Below are positions 33,864-35,583 of a stretch of DNA of 35,583 nt, in pieces. The stretch's first letter is position 1, and the number at the start of each line of letters is the position of its first letter. The translations under genes were made by a program, and so were the position numbers. The notes under the pieces were generated by a model. The model was not told the DNA's origin. It made no database searches and worked only from the letters and a program-made list of their open reading frames with translations. Origin of the DNA: an uncultured Persicitalea sp. (GTDB taxonomy: Bacteria; Bacteroidota; Bacteroidia; Cytophagales; Spirosomataceae); NCBI GenBank assembly GCA_950075905.1, contig CATMVR010000002.1, forward strand, positions 1 through 35,583. Reading direction: 5' to 3'.

Positions 33864-34799
33864 ATGAAACACAAACATGCATTGCGGGATTTGCCCAAAG
33901 TTCGTGATTCTCTTTCATTCCTTTACGTGGAGTACGGGCACGTAGAGCAATCCAGGCTGGGGGTTGAGTTCGTCAACAGGCTGGGGCAGGTTCCTATTCC
34001 GGCGGCAAGCTTGTCCTCATTGTTGCTAGGGCCGGGCACCACGATCACCCATGGAGCGATCAGAACTCTGGCCGAAGCCGGATGCTCTTTGGTTTGGGTC
34101 GGGGAGGGTGGGGTCAGATGCTATGCCCAGGGTACCGGGGAGACAAACAAGGCCTATCGTCTCATGCGGCAGGCCGAACTTTCGGCAACGCCCGAGCTTC
34201 GACTGCAGGTGGTGGAGCGGATGTACCGGGCCAGGTTTCCGGAGCCACTGCCCCAGGGTCTCAAACTCGAACAAATTCGGGGCAGGGAGGGGATACGAGT
34301 GCGTGAGGCCTATGCCCAGGCCGCACGCAAATTCGGTGTGAGTTGGAACGGCAGGAATTACGACCGCAACAACTGGAACGATACGGATCCGGTAAACCGG
34401 GCTCTGTCATCAGCGAACGCCTGCCTGCACGGGCTGGTACATGCTGCGCTACTTTCGTCGGGTTATTCTCCGGCACTCGGCTTCGTGCACCAGGGCAAGC
34501 AATTGTCCTTTGTGTATGACATAGCCGATCTCTACAAAATGCAGCTGACAGTTCCTGTCGCTTTTTCGGTAGTGGCGGAAGGCCCGGATAAACTGGAAAC
34601 GAAGGTCCGCAAGCGGTGCCGTGATGCCTTCAACAACCTGAAACTGTTGCAGCGAATCGTCACCGACGTGGATCGCCTACTTTCCTTGGATAAGGAACCG
34701 GAGAATCCCGATGGTTTTGACCCTGACGAAGATCCAGCCCTGCCAACCCCCTGGTGGAGCAAATTGCCAGACAACCCAGCCAAATCCACCGAGCCATGA
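33864..34799 (+). CDS. cas1: Cas1e integrase
   Basis: 311 residues from ATG 33864, which begins KHKHALRDLPKVRDSLSFLYVEYG as type I-E Cas1 does. The frame continues upstream, but through the operator region. The metal-binding residues are in place: Glu142 (GREGIRVREAY), His209 (LGFVHQG) and Asp222 (DIADLYK). Cas1 with Cas2 captures prespacers and inserts them at the leader end of the arrays. Ends with an acidic, proline-rich tail. The stop overlaps the cas2 start (ATGA). Confidence 0.97.
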   Translation: MKHKHALRDLPKVRDSLSFLYVEYGHVEQSRLGVEFVNRLGQVPIPAASLSSLLLGPGTTITHGAIRTLAEAGCSLVWVGEGGVRCYAQGTGETNKAYRLMRQAELSATPELRLQVVERMYRARFPEPLPQGLKLEQIRGREGIRVREAYAQAARKFGVSWNGRNYDRNNWNDTDPVNRALSSANACLHGLVHAALLSSGYSPALGFVHQGKQLSFVYDIADLYKMQLTVPVAFSVVAEGPDKLETKVRKRCRDAFNNLKLLQRIVTDVDRLLSLDKEPENPDGFDPDEDPALPTPWWSKLPDNPAKSTEP

Positions 34800-35080
34800 C
34801 CATACTGATCCTGGAAAGGGTCTCCCCCACGCTGCGGGGCGACCTCGGCCGCTGGCTGGTTGAAATACAAGCGGGGGTGTTCGTCGGTCGCGTAAACGAG
34901 CTTGTGCGCGAAGCACTGTGGGAACGGGCCACAGGCCGCGCCGATGATGGCACAGTATTGATGGTTTGGCGCACAAACAGCGAGCAAGGCTTTGATCTAC
35001 GGGCCTGGCAACCTAAAAGCTATATTCCCATCAATCTGGAAGGCATCTGGCTGACCCGCCGACCGGCTTCTAACACTTAG
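34796..35080 (+). CDS. cas2: Cas2e, adaptation complex subunit
   Basis: 94 residues, the same length as E. coli Cas2. Starts MTILILERVSPTLRGDLGRWL with the typical EIQAGVFVGRV and the type I-E C-terminus (VWRTNSEQGFDLRAWQ). The Cas2 dimer bridges two Cas1 dimers and sets spacer length. Translationally coupled to cas1 and directly followed by the leader of array 2. Confidence 0.96.
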   Translation: MTILILERVSPTLRGDLGRWLVEIQAGVFVGRVNELVREALWERATGRADDGTVLMVWRTNSEQGFDLRAWQPKSYIPINLEGIWLTRRPASNT

Positions 35081-35126
35081 CGTTTCTCTTTGTCCAAAAA
35101 AGGCTGTTTCTTGTCATTTGATCAGG
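35081..35126 (+). promoter_or_regulatory. Leader of CRISPR array 2
   Basis: Only 46 bp lie between the cas2 stop and the first repeat, with CTCTTTG 34 bp before the repeat and an A-run after it; the array 1 leader has CTCTTTG 36 bp before its first repeat. Part of the leader function may sit inside cas2 or array transcription may come from the cas1-cas2 promoter. Confidence 0.5.
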
Positions 35127-35583
35127 GTTTTCCCTACACAGGTGGGGATGGACCGACCGCTTCGAGTGAGCTATCCTCGTACTGATCGTTTTCCCTACAC
35201 AGGTGGGGATGGACCGAAGACCGCACTAGGCGACTGGAATCTACCCGAGTTTTCCCTACACAGGTGGGGATGGACCGTAAGAAGGAACTGGAAACCGCCG
35301 CCGTGCAACGTTTTCCCTACACAGGTGGGGATGGACCGGCTGAATATCGGGCTCGATGTCCAGCTCCATCGTTTTCCCTACACAGGTGGGGATGGACCGG
35401 ATGGTCTGCCTATTGTGTGGCCCCGTCCGACGTTTTCCCTACACAGGTGGGGATGGACCGGTGGCTGCAGGCCGGTCAAAACGTGGCCGTAGGTTTTCCC
35501 TACACAGGTGGGGATGGACCGGCCCGCCGCAAGCCCGTGCACCACGAGTCGAAGTTTTCCCTACACAGGTGGGGATGGACCGG
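35127..35583 (+). CRISPR. CRISPR array 2 (type I-E), 8 repeats in window, continues beyond the end
   Basis: 29-bp repeats at 35127, 35188, 35249, 35310, 35371, 35432, 35493 and 35554, with 32-bp spacers and no visible repeat variation. They begin GTTTTCCC, have loop ACAG between TCCCTAC and GTGGGGA and end ATGGACCG. This equals the five old repeats of array 1. The orientation with cas2 upstream puts the leader end at 35127, so the newest spacers are in view and the trailer is outside the window. Confidence 0.97.

Noticed and set aside
35118..35492. Plus-strand frame with VFPTQVGMDR-type repeats after cas2
   Set aside because: Translation of array 2 repeats and spacers.

Overview
The window looks like chromosome of a Bacteroidota bacterium, probably a cytophagal/Spirosomaceae-type environmental degrader. 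The evidence is a SusC/SusD pair, GH106-type glycoside hydrolases, Bacteroidota-style TAnnTTTG promoter elements and weak ribosome binding sites. No rRNA or tRNA gene was seen, so genus cannot be fixed.

Region A (1-17466) is a sugar-scavenging locus. It holds two tandem GH106-like alpha-L-rhamnosidase paralogues (the first cut by the window edge), an SGNH/GDSL esterase translationally coupled to them, and a convergent GntR/HutC-type repressor. An uptake and catabolic operon follows (SDR dehydrogenase, hexuronate-type MFS transporter, TIM-barrel sugar isomerase/epimerase, RpiB/LacAB-type isomerase). Last comes a SusC-SusD-nucleoside hydrolase-AraC operon. The two operons start from promoters of the same design: TGGCTAA direct repeats exactly 21 bp apart, with a TACCTTTG -7 element exactly 59 bp from the first repeat. 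They probably form one regulon, plausibly run by the AraC protein encoded at the end of the second operon. A HutC-consensus palindrome sits upstream of the GntR gene.

Region B (17467-23417) is accessory DNA. It contains two short non-coding elements with terminal inverted repeats (17880-18234 and 23005-23398), decayed coding fragments, a three-gene minus-strand cluster of exported proteins (Ser-hydrolase fold, unknown, beta-rich outer-membrane or toxin-like) and one further exported protein of unknown function.

Region C (23384-35583) is a complete type I-E CRISPR-Cas locus: array 1, cas6e-cas5e-cas7e-cse2-cse1-cas3 on the minus strand, a WYL-domain regulator, cas1-cas2 on the plus strand, and array 2 running off the window end. 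The same inverted repeat (CCGGACAT-N3-ATGTCCGG) occurs on both sides of the WYL gene, once in front of cas3 and once between the WYL gene and cas1. This makes a self-contained, WYL-controlled CRISPR module likely. Array 1 records a change of repeat sequence: its five leader-distal repeats equal those of array 2, while its 19 leader-proximal repeats differ only at base 3 and in the hairpin loop. A terminal-inverted-repeat element abuts the decayed last repeat of array 1.

Most informative points: the duplicated WYL operator, the dated repeat switch in array 1, and the twin AraC-type promoters.
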